Below are positions 1-25,874 of a DNA stretch of 64,000 nt, piece after piece. The stretch comes from Centroberyx gerrardi (Eukaryota > Chordata > Actinopteri > Beryciformes > Berycidae): positions 8,934,854 to 8,998,853 of the forward strand of contig NC_136000.1 of NCBI RefSeq assembly GCF_048128805.1. The letters run 5' to 3'. The notes beneath the pieces are model-generated. The model saw nothing but the letters and a program-made list of their open reading frames with translations, did not search any database and had not been told where the DNA came from. Every line of letters starts with the position of its first letter. The first letter of the stretch is position 1. Position numbers and translations under genes: made by a program.

Positions 1-70
1 AACAAATGAGAAACCACCCGTCCCAGTAGCTTACCCCTCTGTTGGCCCCTCTCTTAATCCTTCCTTACAG

Positions 71-1784
71 AGAGTGGCGGCCAACAACCACCGCCGGACC
101 TCCACCGTCTCCAGCCGCAAGCCCAGCCTGGCGCTGGGCGACACCCCGGACGGCTTCAGGGACCTGGGCCACCTGGAGCTGATGAGCAGGGAGCTGGACC
201 CGGCCGGCATGGCCCAGCTCAACCGCTCCGTCTCCACCGACTCGCTCAGCTCCATCTCCTCCATCGCCAACAACTTCGGCCACGACTTCACCGTGGGCCA
301 GCTGGAGGTGACGCTGGAGTTCGAGCAGTCCAGGCAGGTGGGCCAGGCGGCCGGCCTGCTGCACATCACCCTGCACCAGGGCAAAGACCTGCTGGAGAAG
401 GAGGAGGGAGACTTCCCCGGCTGCTTCATCAGAGTCTCCCTGGGGCCCGAGGAGCTCAACGTGGGAGTCACTAGGGTAAGGGGATAGTGTGTGTGTTTGT
501 GTGTGTGTGGGTGTGGGTGTGTGTGTTCTTGTATTTCTCTACTCGAGGACCAAATGTCCTCACAAGGACAGAGAGATGAGGGAAATCCTCCAAAGTGAGA
601 ACATTTTATCAGGCTTCACTTCCACAAGGAGCTAGTTTAGAGTTAAGACTTCAGTTTATGTGTGTGTGTGTGTGTGTGTGTGTCAGTGTGTCAAGTAAAT
701 GCAATCCAGGTTTTTGAACATTTCAAATACAGGATCCTTACAGGATAGGTGATTTCCTCCATGGCAACCACAGCAATAAATCACTATAAATATAGGATGA
801 GAGACTTCTATATACAGCTGCCACTGTAAAAAAACAGAAGAATAGCTTCCTAGCTGCATAATTAGCAGCTCAGCCGTGACCACTGAACTTGGGCTAAGGA
901 CCGGAGGTAAAAGTCGCTGTTGACATTTTGTTCAGGCAATCGGGCCGTGGCATCTGTAGCTCTCTTGCTCGGGGCGTGTTTGGATCGCTTGAGCCGTGTT
1001 TAAGAAGTTTGCCCTGTCGGATTTTTAGACAGACAGAGCGATGGGTCCCACGGGTGAGAGGCTCCATCCTTCAGCTCGATGAGCCGACCCTCTCCTCCTG
1101 TCTGACGGAAGAGCCCCACTTCATTTGCAGAGTGACGAGCCCCCAGTGAGCTGAGAGTATAGTCGCATCCTGAACAATCGTCAGGATTAGATGTGATTCA
1201 CTTTCAATTCACACAGTTCGACACGTAGAATGAAACGGCAATTTACTTCATAATGGTGATGATATGTGACATTATGCATTTTAAAGATAAGATCAACTTT
1301 ATTAGTCCCAGAGGGGAAATGCGTCTTGATTAGATATGAGAACTCGCTATAGCAAATGATTTCCTGTTTTTGAATGCAGCTGAAAAACACTTTGTGAAAA
1401 GATTGAATTTAATGTGAATTGACCTCTCTGATAGGAAAGGAACAGGACTGTGCTCGTCCATCTGGTACACCTGCCATTCGCCTTCTGCTCTTTGCTGCTC
1501 CTCGCCAGGAAATTCACTAATTCCTGCCTGGCTGTGAGGCATCGCGCCTCGCTGCGTTGTGCTTTGTGTAGCGCAGGCTAATCAGGGAATTCATACAGGC
1601 TTGTCGAGGCTCCTTTTACTTGAGCATATTATTATTGTTGTTTTAATGCATTCAGGCTGGGTGTAATAATGGCAGCAGGCACTGATGCAGCGGCTGGAGT
1701 GGCTCCCTCTTTAATGTAGAGGAGTGGTGAAGACGGGAGCAAAATGCTGACATCAGCTCCACTCGCCCCGATGGTCAAGCCTGG

Positions 1785-1856
<72 letters not shown>

Positions 1857-4800
1857 TCTCCCCTGTGCTTTCTTTTGCTCATTTTCTCCTCTCTTTCTCC
1901 CTATCTCTCTTTTTCTCTCCATTTCTTTGCTGTCACTGTTTCTTGTTTTTGTTTTGCTTGTTGTCACCCATCTATTACTCCCTTCCCCCTCCTCTCTCTC
2001 TCTCTCTTTCATTTTCCTATGCTTTCTTTTCCACATTTTTTCCTACATCTCCTTTTCTCTCCATTTCTTCGTTGTGACTGTTTCTTGTTTTTGTTTTGCT
2101 TGTCATCACCCATCTGTCACTCCTCTCTCTCTCTCTTTCTCTCTCTCTTTTTGTCTAGCTCACACACACATACACAGACACATGCACACACACACACACA
2201 CATAAGCCTCTCTCGGTCTGAGCTTTTACTGCTTCATTTTCACCTCACACGTAACCATTGTTATCCCCCCAGCGATAAGTCGTCTAAATGTGCAGGCAGA
2301 CAGTCTCATATTGAACATGCAGTGGAGGTTTCTGGGCTGAGCTGGCAGAGAGAGATACTCCCTCCTACTCTTTTGATGCTTTACATCGATATGTGCATAT
2401 TTACAGATCTCTTTCTGCAGTCTGTAGGTGCTAGATGTGTGATTATAATGCTATTCAGCTGTTTCATATAAGACAGAATCCCAAGGTTAGCATCTCTGGG
2501 TGATTTGCAGCCCCTGTGCTGTGCATTCAAAAGTCCATTGTTGTGCAGTGAGATGCTATTTCATTGTTGTTCATCTGCGATAATGTCTGGCAAAACTGTG
2601 CAGTGTTATTGTTGCCATTGTTGCGTTAGTAGTTATACTGTATGTAGGAGTAGTTACATGCACAACCTTGATTGATTGATTGAGTTTATTCAACAATTCC
2701 ATTTAAAAAGCAGAGAACAGCATGTAAAACACAGAATATCATAACAGTCCAAGGTGGGACAAACAATAGTATATGGCAAGACTGGCCGACAGTACGAGAA
2801 TCATACAAAATACCATCCAAAATAAAGAAATAATCTTGCTATGGACACACAAGAATAGCAGTAGAAACTCCATTATATATATCTATAAGAGACTTACACT
2901 AAGATGCAGTGTTTACTTCAGGGGTTTTGAATGGAAATGCTGTTTCTTGTTACGTTTCACACCTCAAGAAAGAACAGAGAATATCTAGTCTATTATTACA
3001 TCCACTGTCATCTGTACATTACTAGTTGCTTGGTAACTTCAGACCGCTTCATACATCCTGATATCGCCACACGCATCAACATCTGATGGCCAGGGCTTGA
3101 AATCAGCACTAGCCACAAAGCAAATGCCGGTCATTCTGGCTGCTAAGTCTTCCAGTTTGATTTAAGCTACTTGGGCAGGTGGCCAACCTGTGTTCAGCCA
3201 GTGTTTTCCATTGTAAAAAAATGTTTTGGCTGCCAAGAAATTAAATTGACTGGTGAAATTCTGAATCCACTTGGCTCTGCGGCTGGTTGTCAAAAAAAAA
3301 GAAGTTAGTTTCATGCCCTGCAGATGAGATTACTGATGTTTTTTTCAGAATGCTGCCAGTAGAAACTCATAGCTGCAGCCTAGTGGTTGGAGATATGACA
3401 TGGGGGGGGAATGGATCCTCTTTCATCCCCTGTTATCATGTGTTTGCCATGTACTGTATGTTCACAAAGACTCAAACACCAAATTTATATCAACAACTTG
3501 GAATACTAGCTAATGGAGCTCACTTTCTGTAGCCTTTGGGAGCACTTGTGCCACTGCTGTAGGTTAAAATTGACTTTTACAAGATAATAGACATGCTCCT
3601 ACGTTTTCTGGTATGTTTTTTGTGTTTAAAGGTAACCTTTGTAACATGTTAATCTTAATCTAACCTAATGTCTAAAGAAAAAGTGTAAAGATGAACTTAA
3701 CCTGATCCTATTCTTCCCACATTTGGTTTATTGTTGTCCCTTGTATTCAGGTTGTATGTTGTTTGAGCATAAATTACTGTAAAGTAAGATCACACGGAAA
3801 AGAGTGATCCACACCCACCTGTGCGAAGCAGAAGATTCTCACAATTGAGTGAGTCACCATCCAATAAATAGAAAAGATTTGACACCATTCTGCGTCACAG
3901 CCTGGCTCCGATGATGAGTGACTCAGGGAGAGGATGAAGGCGTCTTTCCCTGTAATATTAGATTCATACTTCTGTGTGATTTTTTTTTTTTTTTTACCTC
4001 TGTGCTTGATTGTGCCTCCACAGCCTACAAACACCTGTAACCCCCTCATGTGTGACCCAACGTAAACTCATTCACACATGAAAAAATCCACTGGCATAAA
4101 TTGAGTTTGACATCCTACAGTTCACTGGCCTTCTCTTTTTCACAGGTCCAGACTAACGCATTCACCGTGATTTTTGACGAGCGCTTCTCCGTCCCTCTGG
4201 ACTTGCCGGCTCTGGACGAGATCAGCCTGCGCTTCGCGGCCTTTGGCATCGATGCTGACGAGAGGAACATCAGCGCTGGGACAGCGGACCTCAAGCTGTC
4301 AGACCTGGACCTGACCATCAGACCGTTCAACGCCTGGCTCTACCTGCAGGATGTCAATAAGGTGTGTAAGATACATTAGGGTTAGACAGGGCACGATGTG
4401 ATACGATGCGATGGGATACAACACAACACGATACAACACGATACGATATGATACGCTACAATAGTACTTTATTAACACCAAAGGGTAAATTAGTTCAGGA
4501 CTAGAAGATGACTTAATATGAAAATTATAACATAAGCATCCATTTAAAGTGCAAAGTGCCATTTCCAAAAGAATAAGTCGATGCTGATCGCAATACACAA
4601 TGCGGGTAGACTCCTTATAATGCTTTTGCCCAGGTGGATGGTGTTAGGGACTAACCAGGCTTTGTGCCTGTTCGTAATGCAGCAAAAAAATAGATCAAGA
4701 CTTCAACCATATTTATAGATTAGGATTCACAAACTCTCTTTATATTTTCAAACTGACAAGGTAAAGAGAAGGCTTTGCCCTGGATTTCTGCACCTTCTCT

Positions 4801-5964
4801 GAGTATTTAAGGAACTACTTTATTTGCTTCACATAAAAAAAAAAATCTTATCCTATTACTGTGTCACAATATCTGTTCACTACTATACAGTTTGTGTCAA
4901 ATCCTGTCTCAAAGAGTATAAGCTTATTATGTAGTTTCTATTGATAATAATATATCAAGGACAGTTTCCCTAACCAGTTGGACACCTTTATTACGAAACT
5001 AAACTAAACTAAACTAAACCAAACTAGACTGTGTCAGACTGTCCCTGGGTAAAGAAAGCCCGGTGGTGTCTGAGACCCTCTGCTGGAGATTCAGCAGAAC
5101 TCCATGTCAGATAAATGAGGATCAGGGTTGGGAGGGTTACTTGCAAAATGTAATCCCTTACAGATTACAGATTACCTGTTTAACTCAGAATCAAAGAACA
5201 AGGGCTTCTTTCTAGTCTTACCATTTTGCAGCAATGTTCAACAATCATCCAGGGAGAAATCCATCATAGAAGAGGCAGAGAGACCAATTTCTCCACTGAC
5301 AGTATCAATAGACCAGAATGCAATGCAGTCACAGCTTGCATCTTTGTGGATCTGTCGTCGGTAGCATGTGAAATACAACACCCTCTTTGACGGCTTTTTT
5401 GTAGTTTGAACCACCAGGCTCGTCACACCACAACATTCTTCTCTCTCCACTCTCACTTCTTCTTGACTGGAAAAACTCACTGCACCATCACTCTCTCCAC
5501 CTACACATAAACACCACAGAAAACCCTCTTCTCTGGAAGTTGCCGAAAATCATTTTGGGAAATGTTGGAAACCATTAACTGTAGATAAGTAGAAATAAAC
5601 AACAACGTTTCTTCACAAAATAACTCCTGAAATGCATTGAGCATCACAAATCGATGCTATAAAACAGTGCAAGACTATCTGAGGGATTGTTCCTTTAATA
5701 CCGGTATGTAAGTATTTATGATTCTGTAAACTGCTTTGTATAAAAGCATCCACCAAATGACATTTGTCATGTTACATTAAATGTCTGTCATGTTAAATGT
5801 TTGCTTTGGTTTGTCTCTACAGGCCGTGGACGCAGTCGGGGAGATTCTGCTGTCCCTCAGCTACCTGCCGACAGCAGAGCGCCTCACAGTGGTTGTGGCC
5901 AAGGCCAAGAACCTGGTGTGGACCAACGGCAAAACCACTGCAGGTCAGGCAATTAGTGTGGTTG

Positions 5965-6006
<42 letters not shown>

Positions 6007-6623
6007 GTGTGTGAGTGTCCCTGCTCCTGTGTTACAGAATGACTGAAGTTCAACCTCCAGACTGGTTGTGTGAAGCAATATGTGAAGCAATGGTTTCTCT
6101 ATCTGTCTGTCACTCTGCGTATCTAATGAATGAATGAATGAATGAATGAATGAATGAATGAATGAATGAATGAATGAAAATTATTTTTGTGTCTTGTCTT
6201 ATGACCCATCCCTTACGGGTTTATAAGACACCAAAAACATAATTAAATACAATCACTTCTCAGTAAATAGTAGCTGCACGGCAAACATAGTTTACAAAAA
6301 GATAGATCAAGTAAATAATAGTAGCCTATCACAAGAGCCAAAAATATAATATAATAAAGATCAGATATATGTTTTCTTTACGCACCTATTCCATGCTTTC
6401 TCTAGGTAGTGGGCAAAGTGAATAACTTGTGTTCAAAGAGCCATTTGAGTTTATCTGCATTACTTAACCAAATCCAATCTAGGTTTTGACACCTGTTAAA
6501 CAGCTTTAATGTCATATAAAGGACAAGAAAACACAAAGTGAAACTCATTCTCAATTTCATTGAGATCACAGTAGCCTCAGAGCCGTTCTTCCTCTGTAAC
6601 CCCCCAGTATGTATGTATGTATG

Positions 6624-6692
<69 letters not shown>

Positions 6693-7021
6693 GCTCTGTC
6701 TGCAGTACATGAAGTTATTTTTTCCAAATGACTGTGTAACATCTGGCCACTGAACTAAATAATTAGTGATACAGTAATAACAGACTCTGATACTCTGATG
6801 CCAGAAGATAAATCTGTCTTCATGCAGAAAAGCAGATTGGACTTAAATTGCTTGCTCATTAAGTGTCCAGATCATAAGTGCCACACTAACTCTGTCCCGA
6901 ATAAAGGTCACCGACCGAAACACTGTCATTAAACATCTACAGAGGTAATTGTGTGTACAGGACTCTAATTGATTACTGTTTAATGAGGAGTTTATTGCAT
7001 GGGCTACAACAAGAGACATTA

Positions 7022-7052
<31 letters not shown>

Positions 7053-8320
7053 TGGGTGTTAGAGGCCTGAAATTGATGTAATGTCATCCCGATCCTGTTC
7101 TTCTCCCGTTCTCGTTATCAGATCCGTTTGTCAAAGTGTATCTCCTGCAAGACGGCAGGAAGATCAGCAAGAAGAAGACGTCCACCAAACGGGACGACAC
7201 CAACCCCATCTTCAACGAAGCCATGATCTTCTCTGTGCCGTCCATCGTCCTGCAGGTGACACTAGGGACTGTAGCTGATTATTTCGCACATGCACACATG
7301 CTCCAAAACACTCCGGAACAGTACAGTTTAAGGATAAGGATAAGGATAAGGATGCACTTTATTGATCCCCTAGGGGAAATTCGGGTGTCACAGCAGCAGT
7401 GTACAGTACAGTAGCAGAACAAAGAGAAGGTAATTAAAAAATAATAAAATAAGAATAGTGCAGAAAGGATATAGGCAATATATATAGTTTGCAGATAAGA
7501 TAAGAGGTGGTAGGATTCAGCAGCTAAAAGAAAGACTAATAGAGTATAAGCACAAAAACTGAATATAAAATAAGCAATAAAAACAGTAAAAATGATAAAA
7601 AAAGTAGTGTAGTTATATGCATATGCTGCTGTATGGATGGAAAATATGTGGAGAGAGTATGGATTACTTCCATACTCGTACAGTTTGTAAATATAAGTAT
7701 GTATAAACATGTTACAACAATATATAAATATCAGTATGTATACAGTATGAAATAGCAGAAATACCATGAAGATATAAAGACCATTATGGAAATATTATAA
7801 AGATAAAGCTAGATAAAGAAGAATGAATCAATGAGTAAAACTATTGCAAGCCCCATGATGCAACTGCTCTTAATGGCATATAAAAATAATGAAACACTTT
7901 GTTTGTATAGCTATTTTCAAAAGGAGTTAAAAAAGTGCTAATATAATGCGTTAAGATAAGCAATAAAAATGCCAAATAAACAGTAAAAATACCAAATGTT
8001 TTTATTACATATTTATACACATAATATTTATACATATTCAGTGGACTGGCTCAGTTCCACAAAGTCTTGGATGAACCGAGCTCTGCCATAGATGCTGAGT
8101 CATTCTTACGCAGCAGTTATGTAAAAGGATTCTGCCTCCTGTGCAGGAGCTCTCCCTGAGGGTGACGGTGGCGGAGGTCACCGAGGACGGGCGGGGCGAG
8201 AACGTGGGTCACGTGATCATCGGCCCCGAGGCCAGCGGGATGGGAATCACCCACTGGAACCAGATGCTGGCCACCCTGAGGAAACCCGTGTCCATGTGGC
8301 ACCCGCTCCGCAGGACCTAG
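71..8320 (+). CDS. syt12: Synaptotagmin-12, last five coding exons (5' end outside window)
   Basis: The exons are 71-475, 4146-4361, 5823-5943, 7122-7255 and 8147-8320, with a TAG stop at 8318-8320. All are bounded by AG/GT and the phases fit (0, 0, 1, 0). They encode about 349 residues; vertebrate SYT12 is about 420, so roughly 70 N-terminal residues, including the membrane anchor, lie to the left. The first exon holds a Ser-rich linker and the start of C2A (DFTVGQLEVTLEF). C2A ends in the second exon (AWLYLQDVNK). C2B runs from GEILLSLSYLPTAERL through DPFVKVYLLQDGRK to HWNQMLATLRKPVSMWH, the typical C-terminal synaptotagmin helix. From family knowledge, SYT12 is a vesicle protein of the secretory and synaptic pathway whose C2 domains lack most calcium-binding aspartates; the visible C2A agrees. 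Identity rests on near-complete agreement with the SYT12 C2B as I know it. No lesions are seen. Confidence 0.95.
476..4145. other. syt12 intron between the two C2A exons
   Basis: This non-coding stretch of 3.7 kb is rich in simple repeats: GT tracts at about 485-527 and 661-682, a long TC tract at 1785-1860 followed by CT-rich sequence to about 2150, and a CA tract at 2161-2200. Near 1296-1320 is the motif CTTTATTAGTCCCAGAGGGG, which resembles 3' tails of dispersed fish retroposons. Open frames in the TC-rich part are low-complexity artefacts. No gene or RNA was recognised. Confidence 0.7.
1785..1860. repeat. (TC)n microsatellite
   Basis: This is a nearly pure TC dinucleotide run with a few interruptions. 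It is continued by pyrimidine-rich sequence to about 2150 and then a CA tract at 2161-2200. It lies in a syt12 intron. Confidence 0.9.
4362..5822. other. syt12 intron between C2A and C2B exons
   Basis: The intron holds a degenerate GATAC-type short tandem array at about 4393-4460 followed by a retroposon-tail-like CTTTATTAACACCAAAGGG, an (AAACT)n tract at about 4997-5020, and from about 5123 a dispersed-repeat-like segment beginning CAGGGTTGGGAGGGTTACTT. A related inverted segment recurs in the IFITM spacers (about 30590-30650). No coding sequence was recognised. Confidence 0.6.
5944..7121. repeat. syt12 intron with three microsatellites
   Basis: The intron contains a GT tract at about 5967-6012, starting only 24 bases after the splice donor, a (TGAA)n tract at 6126-6177, a (TATC)n tract at about 6608-6688 and a GT tract at 7027-7050. 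The rest is unremarkable AT-rich sequence. Confidence 0.85.
7256..8146. repeat. syt12 last intron with retroposon-tail repeat
   Basis: At 7328-7410 a short GGATAA tandem run is followed by ATGCACTTTATTGATCCCCT and a GGGGAAATTC segment, typical of the 3' end of dispersed fish non-LTR elements. The remainder is AT-rich with no recognisable gene. The family assignment is from memory and not secure. Confidence 0.5.
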
Positions 8321-8461
8321 TCCCCCCCCACCCCCACCCTCCAACACCCGCCTCCCTCCAACACCCACCTGTCCTGCTGTGCGTTCGGTCTCAAGTAAAA
8401 CACTGACTTGTTTGTGTTCCCTTCCCTTCTTTATGGAAGCCCATTCCTGCCACTGAATAAA
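8321..8461 (+). terminator. syt12: syt12 3'UTR and apparent poly(A) signal
   Basis: The only close canonical AATAAA after the syt12 stop is at 8456-8461. It lies 25 bases inside the left inverted terminus of a palindromic transposon that starts at 8432. The short UTR before it is C-rich (CCCCCCCACCCCCACCC near 8322). Use of this signal is inferred from position. Confidence 0.55.
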
Positions 8462-8976
8462 ACAAAAAATGACTGAATTGTGTTTTTTTTCTCGCAATTG
8501 TGACTTTATTTCTCAGAATTCAGATTTTTTTTCCTTCCAATTCAGAGTTTTTTCTCACAATTCTGACTTTATTTCTCAGAAGTCTGAGTTTTTTTTCTCG
8601 CAATTCTGACTTTTTATCTCACAAATGTATGGTAGGATATGCATCAATTAAAACAGTCTCACAAGGCATAACCTGGAAATCCTGAATTCCATTATAAAGG
8701 ATTATTTTCATCGTGATTTCACAAACCATGAGATTTTTATGTGAGCGGCTCGGCATAGAACCATGGCATGAGAGTTGGGGAGCGGGAAGAGAAGTCACAA
8801 TTCAGGGTTGTAAAGTCGAAATTGCGTGACAAAAACTCAGATTTGAGATATAAAGTCACAATTACAAGAAAAAAAGCCAGAATTCTGAGGTACAAAATCA
8901 GAATTATGAGAAAAAAATTCAGAATTCAGCCGTTTTTTGTTTTTTTTTCATTGAGTGGCAGGAATGAGCTTCCATA
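8432..8976. mobile_element. Palindromic MITE with TATGGAAGC termini and 6-bp target duplication
   Basis: The left end TATGGAAGCCCATTCCTGCC is matched by an inverted right end closing in GGCAGGAATGAGCTTCCATA at 8976. The flanks carry a perfect 6-bp duplication, CTTCTT, at 8426-8431 and 8977-8982. The interior is made of degenerate inverted runs of the type TTTCTCAGAATTCAGA, giving a long imperfect foldback. There is no coding capacity. A second element with related ends (TACGGAAGC...GCTTCCGTA) and a 6-bp duplication sits at 29066-29533. The superfamily is unknown to me. Confidence 0.85.
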
Positions 8977-11900
8977 CTTCTTCCCTTGTTTGGTGTCATG
9001 CTCAAACCTGTGCTGTTTTAGTAGGATCATTTACATTGTGACCCATAGGAGGACTTGTGTACTGTATGTCACCCTGGGGGCACAATAACTAAAGTAAACA
9101 CCTCCCCTTCGAACAATAGAGGGGAATTTGAAAAAGCCAGTGTTTGACTCTGAACCGATCGCTCCCCTGGGTCAATTACACACTGAAATCCTCTCAATTA
9201 CTTGGCGCGTTTGGCTTCAGTCCGTCTCGGCTGTATTATGGGTGAGGGTTGCCTTTTGGAAGCAGTAGTCCATTTGGTTTGTTTGTACCAAACAAAAGCA
9301 ATCTATCTGCTTAAAGTAATTGATTCTGTTTCAGATAGCAATCTGACCCAGGCTGCTCCCTACCTCCTTACCTTGTCCCCTCGGTTTGCCCCCTCTCTCC
9401 TCACTGGGGTTGGGCTGAATCCCATTTAAGCTGAAATGAGATTCCACTTCAAGAACAGGAAAGGAGACATGAATATTTGGATGTGTGTGTGTGTGTGTTT
9501 TTTTTCCCCCCTTTTCAAAAGTCTTGATCAGGAATTTCAGTTTGGACTTTTGAAGTGAGTTTTGATTGAGAAAAGGAGCCCGACCCTGGCGGGCGTCGCC
9601 CCCCTCTGCATGGTGCCCACTGTGGTTGTATTTAGCTGTCTAGAGAATGACCGAGACTGAACGGAAGGGGTGAAATAGCTTCTCTTTCAGGAAACTACTC
9701 ATTTGTCTTTTGAGACCAGTCATTGATTGCACCTGTTAGATTGATTTCTTAGCGGTTTTAGAACCGAGTTGAGGTTAGCTCTATTGGATTTGCTTGTGTC
9801 ATTTGTTAACAGTGAGACTGACAAATAATAGGGGTTTTGGTATATTCAATATATATTGTGCTTTTTAAAAAAAAAAATCCAGGTACTCTTATCCAGGTGA
9901 AATAATTGTAATTTGTAGCAGTTGTTACAGGGTGGCCAAATCAGATGTAATATGTAATGGCATATAAGTACCATGTTGCATTGTTCTATTTCTACCATAA
10001 TTAATGCAATACAAGTTGCAGCATAAAATTACTTCTGATGTAAGTGTTAGTATCAGTGTAAATAGTGTACTACAATCTAAACATTCTTCTTCTTATTGTC
10101 ATTATTATTATTATTATTATTTTGTTATTTTGTTTTCCACATTCTGGCATCACATGAGTGTAAATCGCCATTTTCCGCACTATTACACTTTAATAAACAT
10201 CAATCTCCAAGACAGTCAGTCAGTCATCTAAGTGTATTTAACACAAATAATGTTGCTAATTAACAAATTATTATTATTATTATTACTACACCTCTGGGAA
10301 TTTAACGTGTAATGTAAAGTATACTAACCCCCTTTAAATGGGTTCGCAGTTCCTTTCTGTTAAAGGAAACACCTTGAAATTTTGAATTAATCTGTTGTTT
10401 TTCTCCACCAGGCACTTGTCACATTGGTTTTAAAAATTTTTCTTTAGTTACCTGCAAACAGCCTCTTAGCATTGTTAGCATAAACCAATGGGTATCTAGC
10501 TGTTTGCAGCTTGTGCTACTAATCTGATTTTCAGTTAACTGAAGAAGACAGAAACCTTTTTCCCCCATAATGTGACAAGGATCTGCTAAAACTCAGAATA
10601 TCAAGATGTGTGTTTATCCATCTGAGATTTTCTCTACAACATGGCATCGTGCAATAGTGCTGTTTTGTTGTAACTTTTGAATGTGAACAATCATGTGAAA
10701 TGTCTGCTAACTCTAAAAAGCTCATCAGTCTTTTGCATTGTTGTGAGTTTTGTTTTTGTTTTTCAAGCAAAACATACCCTAGATTTCTGGTCATGTATAA
10801 CGGCATTCCTCACCTCACTTTGAAATCCAAATCAATGCATCTGTGCTCATATGATAGACAATATTTCCTACTGTGCCAAATAATGAAGCAATATTTTCAT
10901 TTACAGTCAGCATTTTGCATTTGATCAACAAGCTGTAGCCTACATTTGATCATGCATGAAGTTATTTAGCACTTGATGTGAATGTGCCTCAAGAATAAAG
11001 TGTATTGTGTGAACGCTGTTTGAAATAAAAGCAATCCAACAGTAACATTTTGATCTCTTGTTTATCATGCTGGAGTGACCTGGCATTGTTGGGACCTGAG
11101 AGGAGGAAAAGGAAAGAGCTCTCACTCTGCCCCTATTTCTGGGAACCGCAAGCGTCCATTTGAAGTGTGAAAGTAGTAGCTAGTAGTAGAGTTTGGAGTT
11201 CTGGTGTTAAAGGGAAAAGTTGAAACAAGATAAACATTGGCAGTTTAATTTCATGTTACACCAAGCCGAAAGCATTGTTAACAGCTAAAATTTACAGAGG
11301 GTGGTCCTATAGAGTGGGCCTGTAGGGAAAAATATATTTTGTGGTGATGAAGTCTTAACTCGTATGCTGTGTGTTTGAGTTGCAGGCAAAATGTGCCATT
11401 GCCAATAAATATAAAACATGCAAATAAGTTAAAATATAGAGGCAGTACAACCTCAACCTCACCTTTCTGAGATGTGCTGGAGGCTCTGTGTTGACCGATA
11501 CAAATCTTTGCAACTCAACTATAAAGTCTACAACAGAAGTATGCATATTCAAGATGGCGTAGCCCTAACAATAACTCATCCTGAAATAAAACTTTATTAA
11601 CAAATCTCTAACCTTTATACCTTAGCAAAAGCCTGTTTAAACTGAATAAATCTGTATTCAGAGAAAAAAATGTAACAAAATTAAATAAACATGCAATCAA
11701 TTAAATTCAACTAATAAGGGCAAGTGGGTGAAAGTTTGAATCTTACTGAATAAGCTAAATTGCGCGTGTGCTTGTGTTAATTTACTTGCATGAATTCTGA
11801 AATTGTGCACACAAAATTATGAAAATTAGCAAACAAATTAATCAAAAGATAGGAAACAAGGTCTGTCACGTGTGCACGCAAAAGCATTTTGTACCCTCAA

Positions 11901-12189
11901 TGTAGTAAATCATGGCCTCAATATATATGTTTTTCCTGAGGTCACTCCCCTGCCCACTTTGTGGCAGGTGGTCTGTACAAGTGTATACCTTGCTGCAGAT
12001 CATGTCAGTCGCAGATTGGTCGCTATGGTAACAGCATCATGTGTGGCTCATGCTCATGCTCATTTCTGTATGAGGCAAAATTGGGGAAATAACTTAGAGT
12101 TAACGCCCAAAAGGTGGGCCGCTTTTTTATTATGGAGTGGTTCATTTGTAAAACATATGTAGTCTTCGGTTGGGACCTTTTCCACCTTA
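8977..12189. other. Intergenic region between syt12 and cat
   Basis: The region is AT-rich, with short GT (about 9482-9499) and ATT (about 10106-10120, 10268-10283) tracts. No conserved coding frame, RNA gene or clear mobile element was recognised. Confidence 0.6.
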
Positions 12190-12362
12190 TCCAAAAGTAG
12201 GTCAGTTGGCTTTCAGCAGCCAATCAGAAGAGAGGGGCGCAGGAGGAGGTGGAGCCAAATCGTGCAAAGTCCAGGAAGAATTTTTGAAGCATTGGATAAA
12301 TAAGATATAACGTTTCCCTTCGTATCGGCTGTCTAATCGCCCGTTGGTACTTACCTGTCGAG
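12190..12362 (+). promoter_or_regulatory. cat: Putative cat promoter and 5'UTR
   Basis: Upstream of the catalase ATG is a CCAAT box (12220-12224, within AGCCAATCAG), a second inverted CCAAT-like GTTGGC at about 12205, a GC-box-like GAGGGGCG at 12232, and an AT-rich TAAATAAGATATAA near 12298. The CCAAT plus GC-box layout is typical of catalase promoters. The transcription start is not determined. Confidence 0.5.

Positions 12363-25874
<13,512 letters not shown>

Noticed and set aside
1744-2471. Long open frames rich in Ser/Leu/Phe in both directions
   Set aside because: They are translations of the TC microsatellite and pyrimidine-rich DNA in a syt12 intron; no domain or splice context supports a gene.
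6126-6177. Regularly spaced short direct repeats
   Set aside because: A TGAA microsatellite with no spacers; not a CRISPR-like or regulatory array.
8480-8930. Degenerate TTTCTCAGAATTC repeats as a regulatory array
   Set aside because: They form the interior of a palindromic MITE with defined ends and target duplication.
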